The translations under genes were made by a program, and so were the position numbers. Under the pieces are notes generated by a model, which worked only from the letters and a program-made list of their open reading frames with translations, had not been told where the DNA came from and did not search any database. This document shows, piece after piece, positions 15,442-23,036 of a DNA stretch of 32,807 nucleotides (positions are counted from its first letter, which is position 1; each line of letters starts with the position of its first letter). The stretch is from Streptomyces diastatochromogenes. GTDB taxonomy: Bacteria > Actinomycetota > Actinomycetes > Streptomycetales > Streptomycetaceae. The stretch is taken from contig LRTP01000583.1 of assembly GCA_001550305.1 (NCBI GenBank), forward strand, positions 1 through 32,807. The letters are read 5' to 3'.

Positions 15442-16232
15442 CCACCAGAACCAGTGGCTGCCTGCGGGTGACAGCCCACCGGGACCGGTGGCCGCCTGCC
15501 AGAACAGGTGACGGCCCGCCGGGTCTGGGGGCAGCCCGCCGGGTCGGGTGACGGCCCGCCAGGTCGGGTGGCTGCCCGCCGGGATCGATGGCCATCCGCC
15601 AGGACGAGCAGCGGCCCGCCGACGCTCGTGGCAGTCCGCCAGGACGGATCCTCCTCCGCCAGAACCGATGGCCGTCTGCCAAGACCGGCGACCCGGCACC
15701 GAAGCCGTAGCCATAGCCGTACGCCAGATCCGGTCGCCGTCCACCACGTCCGACAGCCGTTCGCCAGAACCGGCGACCGTCCGCCAGAACCGGCGACCGT
15801 CCGCCAGAACCGGCGACCGTCCGCCAGAACCGGCAGCCGTCCGCCAGAACCGGCAGCCGTCCGCCAAGACCGACGACACACGCCGAAGCCGGTGATCGTC
15901 CGCCAGGGCCGTTGGCCGACCAGCCTCCGGCATCGGTTCGCCAAGACCGACGACCGTGCGCCATAGCCGGCGGCCATCCGCCAGGGCAGATCCCCCTCCG
16001 CCAGGACCGGCGACCCGGCGCCGAGGCCGGAACCGTCTGCCCGAACCGGTCCCCGTCCACCACATCCGGCAGCCGTCCGCCAGAACCGGTAGCCGTCCGC
16101 CAAAGACCGGCGACCGTGCGCCGACGTCGACGGCCGTCCGCCAGGACCGGCAGTCGTCCACCAGGGCACGAGACCACCCGCTCAAGCCGATCGCCGTCCG
16201 CCAGGAAAAGGTGGCCGGGAAACGGTGGCCGT
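15442..16232. repeat. Degenerate 20-bp tandem repeat array, about 38 units
   Basis: The plus-strand consensus is CCGCCAGAACCGGCGACCGT. Units keep a strict 20-bp step for long runs; for example 15721-15840 is six successive units, the centre ones identical. Elsewhere they diverge to about half identity, with rare units of 14-21 bp and two longer inserts near 15680 and 16020. Divergence is highest at both edges and lowest in the middle (15781-15860). Because 20 is not a multiple of 3 and the unit lacks stops in several frames, overlapping open frames appear on both strands; I do not treat them as genes. Confidence 0.9.
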
Positions 16233-16281
16233 CCGCCGGGCAGGGGAAGACCTGCCCGGCGCGGCTCGGCGGTCAGCCGGT

Positions 16282-16515
16282 TCAGTCGTTCGTGCAGGTG
16301 TTCCCCGTGGCCGGGTTCAGCAGACTCAGCAGGTCGAGGGAGTTGCCGCAGAGGTTGAGGCCGAGGTCGAGGGGGATCTGGATGACGTTGCCGGACAGGA
16401 CACCAGGACTGTTCGAGGCGACACCGACCGGGTTGGGGTCGGCGGCGGCGGTCCCGGCGGTGGCCAGCAGAGCCACACCTGCCAGCCCGGCGGCGGCCAT
16501 CAGACGAATACGCAT
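16282..16515 (-). CDS. Chaplin family protein (short, secreted)
   Basis: The 77 residues begin with a signal peptide (MRIRLMAAAGLAGVALLATA then GTAAA-D, cleavage likely after AAA around residue 25). One chaplin domain follows: SPGVLSGNVIQIPLDLGLNL, a Cys, GNSLDLLSLLNPATGNT, then the second Cys. Chaplins are hydrophobic amyloid-forming proteins that coat aerial hyphae and lower surface tension. Short chaplins (one domain, no sorting signal) depend on self-assembly or on long chaplins for surface display. Two Cys residues are conserved for a disulfide. A GGAG ribosome-binding site lies 6 nt upstream. Its presence supports a Streptomyces host. Confidence 0.9.
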   Translation of the reverse strand: MRIRLMAAAGLAGVALLATAGTAAADPNPVGVASNSPGVLSGNVIQIPLDLGLNLCGNSLDLLSLLNPATGNTCTND

Positions 16516-16711
16516 TACATGCTCCGATCAGTCGCAGGGGTGCGAGTGCTTCCACCATCACCTCCGCGACCGACGACCGACATCGTTGTACGTCCGAATG
16601 GGGCGCGGGCACCCCGAACCCTCCCTGGACAGCGTCTGCACGGGGCGTGTCGCGCGGGGTGTGCGGAATACCCGTAGCGTGAGAACAGGTCAGGTGGAAG
16701 AGGGAGAGATC

Positions 16712-16918
16712 ATGCCAACAAGCCAGCCCGATTCGTCCTCACCGTCCGACGACAGGGCGACCCCCGACGCGCTGCTGCACACCGGCTCCGAAGGCCCCGT
16801 GACCGCCGAGGACATGGTGCTCGCCGCGGGTCGCGACCTCAGTCCGAAGAACCTCGCCTGGGCCGAGCGCAGGCTGCGGGAGGACGGACCCACAGCCATC
16901 GAACGACTGCTTCCCTAG
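16712..16918 (+). CDS. Small conserved actinobacterial protein
   Basis: The 68 residues have a Ser/Pro/Asp-rich N-terminus and then a conserved-looking block with LLHTGSEGPVTAEDMVLAAG followed by DLSPKNLAWAERRL. I know similar short proteins from Streptomyces with unknown function. A GGGAGAG ribosome-binding site precedes the ATG. The open frame extends far upstream into the tandem-repeat area, but the start here is clear from the ribosome-binding site. It is divergent from the chaplin gene and they share about 195 bp of upstream DNA. Confidence 0.75.
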   Translation: MPTSQPDSSSPSDDRATPDALLHTGSEGPVTAEDMVLAAGRDLSPKNLAWAERRLREDGPTAIERLLP

Positions 16919-16922
16919 CTCG

Positions 16923-16962
16923 CCCGGCTACCCGGCTACCCGGCTACCCGACTACCCGGCCA
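16923..16962. repeat. Five 8-bp tandem repeats
   Basis: CCCGGCTA occurs three times in perfect tandem, followed by two units with one change each. It lies between the stop codon of the small gene and the terminator at 16981. Confidence 0.85.
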
Positions 16963-16980
16963 CCCAGTTCGCCGGCTCCA

Positions 16981-17014
16981 CTTGACCGGCTCCGATGCGG
17001 CGGAGCCGGTCAAG
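16981..17014. terminator. Bidirectional terminator between convergent genes
   Basis: CTTGACCGGCTCCG (16981-16994) pairs perfectly with CGGAGCCGGTCAAG (17001-17014), loop ATGCGG. It lies between the rightward small gene and the leftward DUF4360 gene, so it may serve both. Confidence 0.85.
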
Positions 17015-17036
17015 GTCGTGCCGACGGAGCGGGGGG

Positions 17037-17687
17037 TCAGGAGGCGGGACACTCCTTCCAGGCGAGGTGGTAGATGGTGCTGATGTCACCGTCCGTGGAG
17101 TCCATGGTCATGAAACTGCTGCTGCCGGGCGTGGACGTGCCCGCGTTGACGCGCAGCTCGGTGTTGATGTTGAAGTTCCGCTGGACACCACAGGGTGCCC
17201 ACACCAGTTGGGCCCAGTCGGTGACGTCCGTGGACTGCCAGTTGTCGTTGTAGGGGCCGCGGAAGGGGTGGGTGATGGCCGCCGTGCTCGACGAGCCCTG
17301 GAAGTAGTACGAGGCCTTCTCGGAGCTGCTCGCGCCCGACTGGAGTGCGGCGAAGCCGCGGTAGTCCGCGCTGGCGATGGCGTAAGTGAAGCCCTGCGGC
17401 ACGTGGACGATCAGGTTGAGCTGGCAGTTCTTGCGGAAGGCGGTGGGGTCGGAGTTGCCTCCGACCTGGGCGAGGTAGTCGCTGTAGGTGACCGTGAAGG
17501 CCGTGTTGTCCGGGGAGACCGCGACGGCGGCGGTTCCCTGCGGGCAGCCGGAGCCGTTCACCGTGGCGACCTTGATGACGATCTTGTCCGGGGGCGGGTC
17601 GACGATCCCGGAGGACGGGTCCGGACCCGGTAGTGCGGTGGCGAACAGGGCGGCTATCGCGCCACCCAGAAGCAGCCCACCAGCCAT
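17037..17687 (-). CDS. DUF4360 domain secreted protein
   Basis: The 216 residues open with a signal peptide (MAGGLLLGGAIAALFATALP). After DPPPDKIVIKVATVNGSGCP comes the family hallmark VSPDNTAFTVTYSDYLAQVG. Three to four Cys residues (GSGCPQ, KNCQLNL, APCGVQ, KECPAS) probably form disulfides. DUF4360 proteins are extracellular and found in actinobacteria and fungi; their function is not established. The ATG is preceded by TTGGAG at good spacing. It faces a terminator shared with the convergent small gene. It is likely monocistronic. Confidence 0.85.
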   Translation of the reverse strand: MAGGLLLGGAIAALFATALPGPDPSSGIVDPPPDKIVIKVATVNGSGCPQGTAAVAVSPDNTAFTVTYSDYLAQVGGNSDPTAFRKNCQLNLIVHVPQGFTYAIASADYRGFAALQSGASSSEKASYYFQGSSSTAAITHPFRGPYNDNWQSTDVTDWAQLVWAPCGVQRNFNINTELRVNAGTSTPGSSSFMTMDSTDGDISTIYHLAWKECPAS

Positions 17688-17940
17688 GGTGCTCCAATCC
17701 GTTGCGTTGGTGTCTACGCCGGCACGGAACGTGTGCCGCCGTTAATTGGGGGGTGCGGCGCCTCACGCGGACGTGCGGCGCCGTCGCAGACCAGTGCGTT
17801 GGATCAAGCGCGGATCGTTGAAGCATGGACATGTCAAGTACGCGCCCATGCGACCCCGCCCTGTGAAGGAGCTGTGAAGGCCGGGATCGACCGCATCGTA
17901 TGTACGCCCGTCACGCTTGGGCAGGGCGATCTCCGGCCAT

Positions 17941-18513
17941 TCAGCCCGTACGTCCGTAGCGCCCGACGAGGGTGCCGGAGCCCACGGTGTGACCGGCCAG
18001 CGCGCGCCGTACGGCGTCGACGGTGGCGTCCCCGGGAAGGTCCAGCCTCACGTCGGCGGCGAGGACCGAGAAGACGTAGTGGTGGGGTTTGCCCGCGGGC
18101 GGGCAGGGACCGCCGTAGCGGCGCTGTCCGAAGCCGTTGCGGCCCTGCACGGCGCCCTTCGGGACGGCGCCCGCACCCAGCGTCGTCTCGTGCGGGTCGA
18201 CGCCCCACATGAGCCAGTGCACGAAGGTGCCGGACGCGGCGTCCGGGTCCTCGGCCAGTACGACCAGCTCGGCCGCGCCACCCGGCACACCGGAGAGACG
18301 CAGCGGCGGGGACACGTTCGCACCGTCGCAGGTGAAACGGCGTGGGACGGTGCCGCCGTCCCCGAAGGCCGAGCTCGTCACCGCGATCGCCCCCGAGGCG
18401 CCCGGCGTCGGTGCCACGGACGCGGCGGGTGTCCCCGAGGTGCCCCCGCACCCCGCGGTGAGGGCCACCACGGCTGCCGTCACGACGGTTCCGAGCCAGT
18501 TCCCACGGCGCAT
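17941..18513 (-). CDS. PEBP/YbhB-type lipoprotein (Raf kinase inhibitor-like)
   Basis: The 190-residue protein starts MRRGNWLGTVVTAAVVALTA-GC. LTAGC is a lipobox, so the Cys near residue 21 should be lipidated and the protein tethered outside the membrane. The PEBP fold is shown by LVVLAEDPDAASGTFVHWLM (ligand-binding D-P-D-x-x-x-G-x-x-x-H-W) and RRYGGPCPPAGKPHHYVFSV. Bacterial YbhB/YbcL members bind small anions, and their physiological role is mostly unknown. I chose the start at 18513 because the signal peptide begins there, although the frame is open to 18645. Confidence 0.88.
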   Translation of the reverse strand: MRRGNWLGTVVTAAVVALTAGCGGTSGTPAASVAPTPGASGAIAVTSSAFGDGGTVPRRFTCDGANVSPPLRLSGVPGGAAELVVLAEDPDAASGTFVHWLMWGVDPHETTLGAGAVPKGAVQGRNGFGQRRYGGPCPPAGKPHHYVFSVLAADVRLDLPGDATVDAVRRALAGHTVGSGTLVGRYGRTG

Positions 18514-18653
18514 GTCCGCCACGTTAGCGCCAGGCGTGCGGCCCGGGTGGGCAACCGGGCCGCACGTCTCCGCTCCCCCGGCGCCGGGCGGCGCGCTCCG
18601 GGAATCCCGCGCCGCCTCACCGCTCCCTGCGCGCCCCTGCGACACTGAAGGGC

Positions 18654-19196
18654 ATGGAGTCCCGACACCTCAGAATCGGCCGCCGTCGCATCTGGATGCT
18701 CAGCGGGGCCTGCCTGCTCGTGCTCGGCCCGATCGGCTACTTCCTCGGTGGCTGGATTCCTCTTACCGCGCTCACCGTCTCCCTCCTCGCGGCCACCACC
18801 GTGGCCCACTGGAAGGCCGCCGCCTGGCTCGGACCCGCCATCGCGCGGGGACAGCGGGAGAGTCGCCGGGACGTGGCGACCTTCTGCGTGGTCATCGCGG
18901 TCAGCGGCTACGCCCAGCCCCCATCGCGGCCCGCGCCCACCGCCGAGGAACTGGCGGCGCTGCGTCTGGAGGCGTACCGGGCCGCGGCGCACGACGACCT
19001 CGCCGAGGATCTCCGGGGCCTGGCGGCCGACGCGCTGGCCGCCGCCGACACCGCGCACACCGAGGACACCCCGGTGGCCTGGCGGGCGGCACGCGCGAGC
19101 GCCGAGCGCCTGGCGCACTCCGCGCAGGAGGGCAACCCGTACGTACGCCGGCTCCTCATCCAGTGGGTCGAGGGCAACCCGGCCGCGGACCGCTAG
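18654..19196 (+). CDS. Small membrane protein of unknown function
   Basis: The 180 residues have two hydrophobic segments near the N-terminus (WMLSGACLLVLGPIGYFLGG and IPLTALTVSLLAATTVAHW) and then a cytoplasm-like helical Ala/Glu-rich tail (AEELAALRLEAYRAAAHDDL and following). A short hydrophobic stretch around FCVVIAVSGYA could be a third segment. No family is recognised. It is divergent from the PEBP lipoprotein gene and lies upstream of the catabolic cluster on the same strand, separated by about 105 bp that hold an operator-like palindrome. I do not regard it as part of that cluster. Confidence 0.7.
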   Translation: MESRHLRIGRRRIWMLSGACLLVLGPIGYFLGGWIPLTALTVSLLAATTVAHWKAAAWLGPAIARGQRESRRDVATFCVVIAVSGYAQPPSRPAPTAEELAALRLEAYRAAAHDDLAEDLRGLAADALAAADTAHTEDTPVAWRAARASAERLAHSAQEGNPYVRRLLIQWVEGNPAADR

Positions 19197-19246
19197 GACA
19201 GGTCGCACACGCTCACAGAGGGTCGCCGCATCCACACTGTACTTAC

Positions 19247-19255
19247 GGTCTGACC
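19247..19255. promoter_or_regulatory. FadR/GntR-type operator candidate upstream of the first acyl-CoA dehydrogenase
   Basis: GGTCTGACC is a perfect 9-bp odd palindrome, as in FadR-subfamily sites (GGTCnGACC). TGTTAT at 19258-19263 could be the -10 box, so a bound repressor would block polymerase. The same CGGTCTGACCTTT is found at 22131-22143. The gene for an FCD-domain GntR regulator lies in between. Confidence 0.6.
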
Positions 19256-19301
19256 TTTGTTATGTTTCGCAGATATCAAAGCTGCGGAGGGGTCCCACAT
19301 C

Positions 19302-20468
19302 GTGGACTTTGAGCTGACCGAAGATCAGGAAACCATCCGCAAGGCAGTCGTCGGGCTCCTGCGCGACTTCGACGACCGGTACTGGATGGAGAAGGACCGG
19401 GACCACCGGTTTCCCGAGGAGTTCTACGCCGCCGTCGCGAACGGCGGGTGGCTGGGGCTCACCATTCCGGAGGAGTACGGCGGTCACGGTCTCGGCATCA
19501 CCGAGGCCACGCTGCTGCTCGAGGAAGTGGCGCGATCCGGCGGCGGGATGAACGCCGCGAGCTCGATCCACATGTCGATCTTCGGAATGCAGCCCGTGGT
19601 GGTGCACGGCTCCGAGGAACTCAAGCGACGCACGCTCCCCCGCGTCGCCACCGGCGATCTCCACGTCTGCTTCGGGGTGACCGAGCCGGAGGCCGGCCTG
19701 GACACGACGAGCATCACGACCTTCGCCCGGCGGGACGGCGACCACTACGTCGTCAACGGCCGCAAGGTGTGGATCTCCAAAGCCGTGGAGTCCGAGAAGA
19801 TCCTGCTGCTGACCCGCACCACGAAGGTCGACGAGGTCGCCAGGCGGACCGACGGAATGACGCTGTTCCTCACCGACCTGGACCGCGACCGGATCGACGT
19901 GCGCCCCATCCCGAAGATGGGCCGCAACGCCGTGACCTCGAACGAGTTGTTCATCGACGACTTGCGCGTACCGGTCGAGGACCGGGTGGGCGAGGAGGGC
20001 CAGGGGTTCCGCCACCTCCTCGACGGACTCAATCCGGAGCGCATGCTGATCGCCGCCGAGGCACTCGGGATCGGCAGGGTGGCGCTGGAGAAGGCCGTGA
20101 GCTACGGCAACGAGCGCGTGGTGTTCGGCAGGCCGATCGGTATGAACCAGGCCATCCAGTTCCCGCTCGCGGACTCGCTCGCCCGGCTGGACGCGGCCGA
20201 GCTGATCCTGCGCAAGGCGACCTGGCTCTACGACAACGGCCGGCCGTGCGGGCGTGAGGCGAACACCGCCAAGTACCTCTGCGCGGACGCCGGATTCACC
20301 GCCGCCGACCGGGCCCTGCAGACCCATGGCGGCATGGGCTACTCCGAGGAATACAACGTGGCCCGCTACTTCCGCGAGGCCCGTCTGATGAAGATCGCGC
20401 CGATCAGTCAGGAAATGATCCTGAACTATCTGGGATCGCACACTCTGGGAATGCCGAGGAGCTATTGA
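19302..20468 (+). CDS. Acyl-CoA dehydrogenase
   Basis: This 388-residue flavoenzyme desaturates an acyl-CoA at C2-C3. Landmarks are the N-terminal helical region with FDDRYWMEKDRDHRFPEEFY, then LTIPEEYGGHGLGITEATLL, and the middle beta-domain with CFGVTEPEAGLDTTSI and VVNGRKVWIS. The C-terminal helical domain has NPERMLIAAEALGIG, where the Glu of PER is the long-chain/isovaleryl-type catalytic base candidate, and THGGMGYSEEYNVARYFREA. I chose the GTG at 19302 because GGAGGGG is 9 nt upstream. It is the first gene of the unit with the SDR, whose start codon overlaps its stop. Confidence 0.9.
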   Translation: MDFELTEDQETIRKAVVGLLRDFDDRYWMEKDRDHRFPEEFYAAVANGGWLGLTIPEEYGGHGLGITEATLLLEEVARSGGGMNAASSIHMSIFGMQPVVVHGSEELKRRTLPRVATGDLHVCFGVTEPEAGLDTTSITTFARRDGDHYVVNGRKVWISKAVESEKILLLTRTTKVDEVARRTDGMTLFLTDLDRDRIDVRPIPKMGRNAVTSNELFIDDLRVPVEDRVGEEGQGFRHLLDGLNPERMLIAAEALGIGRVALEKAVSYGNERVVFGRPIGMNQAIQFPLADSLARLDAAELILRKATWLYDNGRPCGREANTAKYLCADAGFTAADRALQTHGGMGYSEEYNVARYFREARLMKIAPISQEMILNYLGSHTLGMPRSY

Positions 20469-21235
20469 TGGCCGACAACACCGGTCTGTTCGATCTCAGT
20501 GGACGATCGGCCCTGGTCACCGGCGCCGCGGGGGGCATCGGTTCCGCGGTCGCCCAGGCGCTCGCGCACGCCGGGGCGGCAGTGCTCGTCACCGACGTCG
20601 ACGGGGCGGCGGCCGCGGCGGTCGCCGAGAAGATCTCCGCGGCCGGCGAGCGGGCGGACAGTGCCGTACTGGACGTACGGGACCGCGCGTCCGCCGACGC
20701 GGCGGTGGCCCGGGCGGCGGCGCTGACCGGCGGGAAGCTGCACATCCTCGTCAACAACGCCGGAATCATCGCGCCGGACATGTTCGAGAACCTCCAGGAG
20801 GAGGCGTTCCGCCGGATCGTCGACATCCACCTGATGGGCGCCTTCCACTGCGCCCAGGCCGCCCTGCCGTACCTGCCCACCGACGGCACGGGGCGGATCA
20901 TCAACGTCACCTCGTCGGCCGGCATCGTCGGCACCCTCGGCCAGGTGAACTACTCCGCGGCCAAGGCGGGCATCATCGGCCTGACGAAGTCCCTGGCGCG
21001 TGAACTGGCGCGCAAGCAGATCAAGGTCAACGCGCTCGCGCCGCTGGCCGCGACGCCGATGACGGAGACGATCCGCACCGACAAGAAGTTCGCGGACGCG
21101 ATGCTCGCCCGGATCCCGCTGGGACGCTGGGCCGAGCCCGAGGAGATCGCCGGCAGCTTCGTCTTCCTCGCCTCGGACGCCGCCTCCTTCGTCACCGGGC
21201 AGGTGCTGCCCGTCGACGGCGGCATGGTCATGTGA
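20468..21235 (+). CDS. SDR-family oxidoreductase (3-hydroxyacyl-CoA dehydrogenase/ketoreductase-like)
   Basis: This 255-residue classical SDR has the cofactor loop VTGAAGGIGSAVAQAL (TGxxxGIG) near residue 18, NNAG around 95, the catalytic Ser in NVTSSAGIVG and YSAAK. It ends with the VLPVDGGMVM tail. FabG-like members act on hydroxyacyl- or ketoacyl-CoA or ACP, and here the neighbours suggest oxidation of a 3-hydroxyacyl-CoA. GAGGAG precedes the ATG. The overlap TGATG with the preceding stop implies translational coupling. It is followed by 90 bp with the regulator promoter. Confidence 0.85.
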   Translation: MADNTGLFDLSGRSALVTGAAGGIGSAVAQALAHAGAAVLVTDVDGAAAAAVAEKISAAGERADSAVLDVRDRASADAAVARAAALTGGKLHILVNNAGIIAPDMFENLQEEAFRRIVDIHLMGAFHCAQAALPYLPTDGTGRIINVTSSAGIVGTLGQVNYSAAKAGIIGLTKSLARELARKQIKVNALAPLAATPMTETIRTDKKFADAMLARIPLGRWAEPEEIAGSFVFLASDAASFVTGQVLPVDGGMVM

Positions 21236-21283
21236 CCCGCGGCCGCGGCTCGTGGTGGCCATGAGCATCCGTACTATGCTGAA

Positions 21284-21294
21284 TGGTTCAACCA
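21284..21294. promoter_or_regulatory. Operator-like palindrome in the regulator promoter
   Basis: TGGTTCAACCA is a perfect 11-bp odd palindrome of the same general shape as the GGTCTGACC sites. It lies 32 nt before the GntR-family start codon, just after TACTAT (21272-21277), a possible -10 box. This is the arrangement expected for autorepression. Confidence 0.5.
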
Positions 21295-21325
21295 AAGCAG
21301 TGGCATCGGTCCCAGGAGTACGTAC

Positions 21326-22084
21326 ATGCCCGGTAGGTCTCACCCGCGCTTCGACGCCCTGACGGTTCCGAAGGCGTCGGACGTGCTGGCGTCGGAGGTA
21401 CGTGAGCGCATTCTCTCCGGCGAGTTCACCGAGGGCATGGCGCTGCCGCCGGAGCGTCAACTCGTCGAGCAGACGGGGCTGAGCCGCGCCACGGTACGGG
21501 AGGCGCTGCGGATTCTCGAGGTGGAGAAGCTGCTCCAGATCAGGCCGGGCCGCGGCGGCGGCGCCTTCGTGCACCGGCCGGGCCGTGAATCGCTCGCCAG
21601 TACCGTGCAGTTGGTCATCCGGGGGCAGCGGATCCGGCTGGAGGCGCTGCACGAGACGCGGGAGGCGATCGAGCCCACGTGCGCCGCGCTGGCGGCGGTG
21701 CGCCGCACCGACCGCGACCTCGCCGAACTGGACGCGGCCCAGCGGGATCTCGTCGAGGCCGGGGACGACATCCCGCGCTTCCTGCGGGCGAACATCGACT
21801 GGCACAGCGCGGTGGCGAGGGCCAGCGACAACGAACTCCTGATCGGGTTCATGAGCGCGCTCTCGCAGTCGATCTACGCCGCCACGAACCTCGAACAGTT
21901 CATGGACGCCGAGATCCGCTCGATCACCGCCCGCGCGCACGCGAAGATCACCGACGCGATCCGCGACCAGGACGGCCCGGCGGCGATGCGGCGCATGGCG
22001 CGCCATGTGTGCGGATTCGCCGACGCGGCCGCGCGGGTGGACCGGCGGGGCCAGGTGGAACTGTCCGGGCCCACGGAGGACTGA
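21326..22084 (+). CDS. GntR-family regulator, FadR/FCD subfamily
   Basis: The 252-residue regulator has an N-terminal winged helix with ASEVRERILSGEFTEGMALP then PERQLVEQTGLSRATVREAL and EKLLQIRPGRGGGAFV. A C-terminal FCD effector domain follows, with LHETREAIEPTCAALAAVRR, the DIDWHSAVARAS-like NIDWHSAVARASDNELL and THRARAH-like ITARAHAKI, typical metal-ligating His positions. AGGAG precedes the ATG by 7 nt. The family binds GGTCnGACC-like palindromes, and such sites flank this gene. It is the likely regulator of the whole catabolic cluster, released by an acid or acyl-CoA effector. Confidence 0.9.
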   Translation: MPGRSHPRFDALTVPKASDVLASEVRERILSGEFTEGMALPPERQLVEQTGLSRATVREALRILEVEKLLQIRPGRGGGAFVHRPGRESLASTVQLVIRGQRIRLEALHETREAIEPTCAALAAVRRTDRDLAELDAAQRDLVEAGDDIPRFLRANIDWHSAVARASDNELLIGFMSALSQSIYAATNLEQFMDAEIRSITARAHAKITDAIRDQDGPAAMRRMARHVCGFADAAARVDRRGQVELSGPTED

Positions 22085-22118
22085 CTCCCGCGAGCCCGAG
22101 GCGGGCCTCCCCGGATCA

Positions 22119-22148
22119 TTGACACCCATTCGGTCTGACCTTTAATAT
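22119..22148 (+). promoter_or_regulatory. Housekeeping-type promoter with an internal operator
   Basis: TTGACA (22119-22124) and TAATAT (22143-22148) are separated by 18 bp. GGTCTGACC (22132-22140) lies inside the spacer, where a bound regulator would prevent polymerase binding. It drives the operon starting with the crotonase at 22192. Confidence 0.75.
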
Positions 22149-22191
22149 CATCTGAGTTTGGGGCGACTGAGGCACTGGAGATGGGGTCCCC

Positions 22192-23034
22192 ATGGGCGAG
22201 GTCAGCTCCGTCATCACCGTCGAGGCGGACGGCGACATCCGTATCGTCACGCTCAACAGGCCCGAGCGGCTGAACGGCGTGTCCGAGGAGCTCCACCGCC
22301 GACTGGCCGACGTCTGGCGGGAGTTGGCGGACGATCCCGGCGCACGGGCCGTCGTCCTCACCGGCGCGGGCCGGGCGTTCAGCGCGGGCGGGGACTTCGA
22401 GCACCTGCGGCGCCACCACGGCGATCCGGAGCTGCGCGAGCGGTCGATCCGGCTCGACCGCAGCATCCAGACGGCGATGATCCGCTTCCCGCTGCCCGTG
22501 GTCGCGGCGGTCAACGGCCCCGCGGTCGGGCTGGGTTGCAGCCTGGCGCTGGGCTGCGACCTGGTCCTGATGGCGGAGGACGCCTACCTCGCCGACCCCC
22601 ATGTCTCGGTCGGCCTGGTGGCGGGCGACGGCGGGGTGACCCTCTGGCCCCTGCTCACCAGCCTGCTCCGCGCGAAGGAGTACCTCTTCACCGGCGACCG
22701 CATTCCGGCCGCCACGGCGGTCGAACTGGGCCTGGCGAACCGCACCGTTCCCCCCGAGGACCTGCAGAAGGAGGCCCTCGCGCTGGCCCGGCGGCTGGCG
22801 GCCCAGCCGGCCGAGGCGCTGCGCGCCACCAAGATGGCCCTCGCCGTGGTGGTCGAGCAGGTGTCCCGGGGCGGCATGGAGGCGGCGCTGATGGCCGAGC
22901 GGGCGACCATGACCAGCCCCGACCACATCCGGATCGTCGAGGAGTTGGCATCCCGCGCCCGGCGCCGGCCGACCGAGGCCGATGCTGATGCCGGGGCCGG
23001 GGCCGGGGCCGGGGCCGGGGCCGGGGAGGACTGA
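22192..23034 (+). CDS. Enoyl-CoA hydratase/isomerase-family (crotonase) protein
   Basis: The 280-residue crotonase has the oxyanion-hole segments LTGAGRAFSAGGDF (around 60-73) and VNGPAVGLGCSLALGCDLVL. The two glutamates of mitochondrial enoyl-CoA hydratase (GGCELA and QPEILLG) are replaced: here GCSLA and ADPHVSVG. The following GDGG keeps an Asp, common in actinobacterial crotonases, so it may still act on CoA thioesters by another mechanism (isomerase, hydrolase or hydratase). The C-terminus ends in an Ala-Gly repeat coded by GGGGCC hexamers. It is the first gene of the long operon. Confidence 0.85.
   Translation: MGEVSSVITVEADGDIRIVTLNRPERLNGVSEELHRRLADVWRELADDPGARAVVLTGAGRAFSAGGDFEHLRRHHGDPELRERSIRLDRSIQTAMIRFPLPVVAAVNGPAVGLGCSLALGCDLVLMAEDAYLADPHVSVGLVAGDGGVTLWPLLTSLLRAKEYLFTGDRIPAATAVELGLANRTVPPEDLQKEALALARRLAAQPAEALRATKMALAVVVEQVSRGGMEAALMAERATMTSPDHIRIVEELASRARRRPTEADADAGAGAGAGAGAGED
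22990..23024. repeat. GGGGCC hexanucleotide repeat
   Basis: About five uninterrupted GGGGCC units encode an Ala-Gly run at the C-terminus of the crotonase. The tract could form G-quadruplex structure. Changes in unit number would keep the frame, since 6 is a multiple of 3. Confidence 0.8.
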
Positions 23035-23036
23035 CG

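Noticed and set aside
15264..16185. Several overlapping open frames of 150-300 codons on both strands in the repeat array
   Set aside because: All arise because the 20-bp unit has no stop codons in those frames. None has a convincing ribosome-binding site or recognisable domain.
20462..22129. 555-codon minus-strand frame opposite the SDR and the regulator
   Set aside because: It is a shadow frame. The plus-strand genes have clear motifs, ribosome-binding sites and coupled stops and starts.
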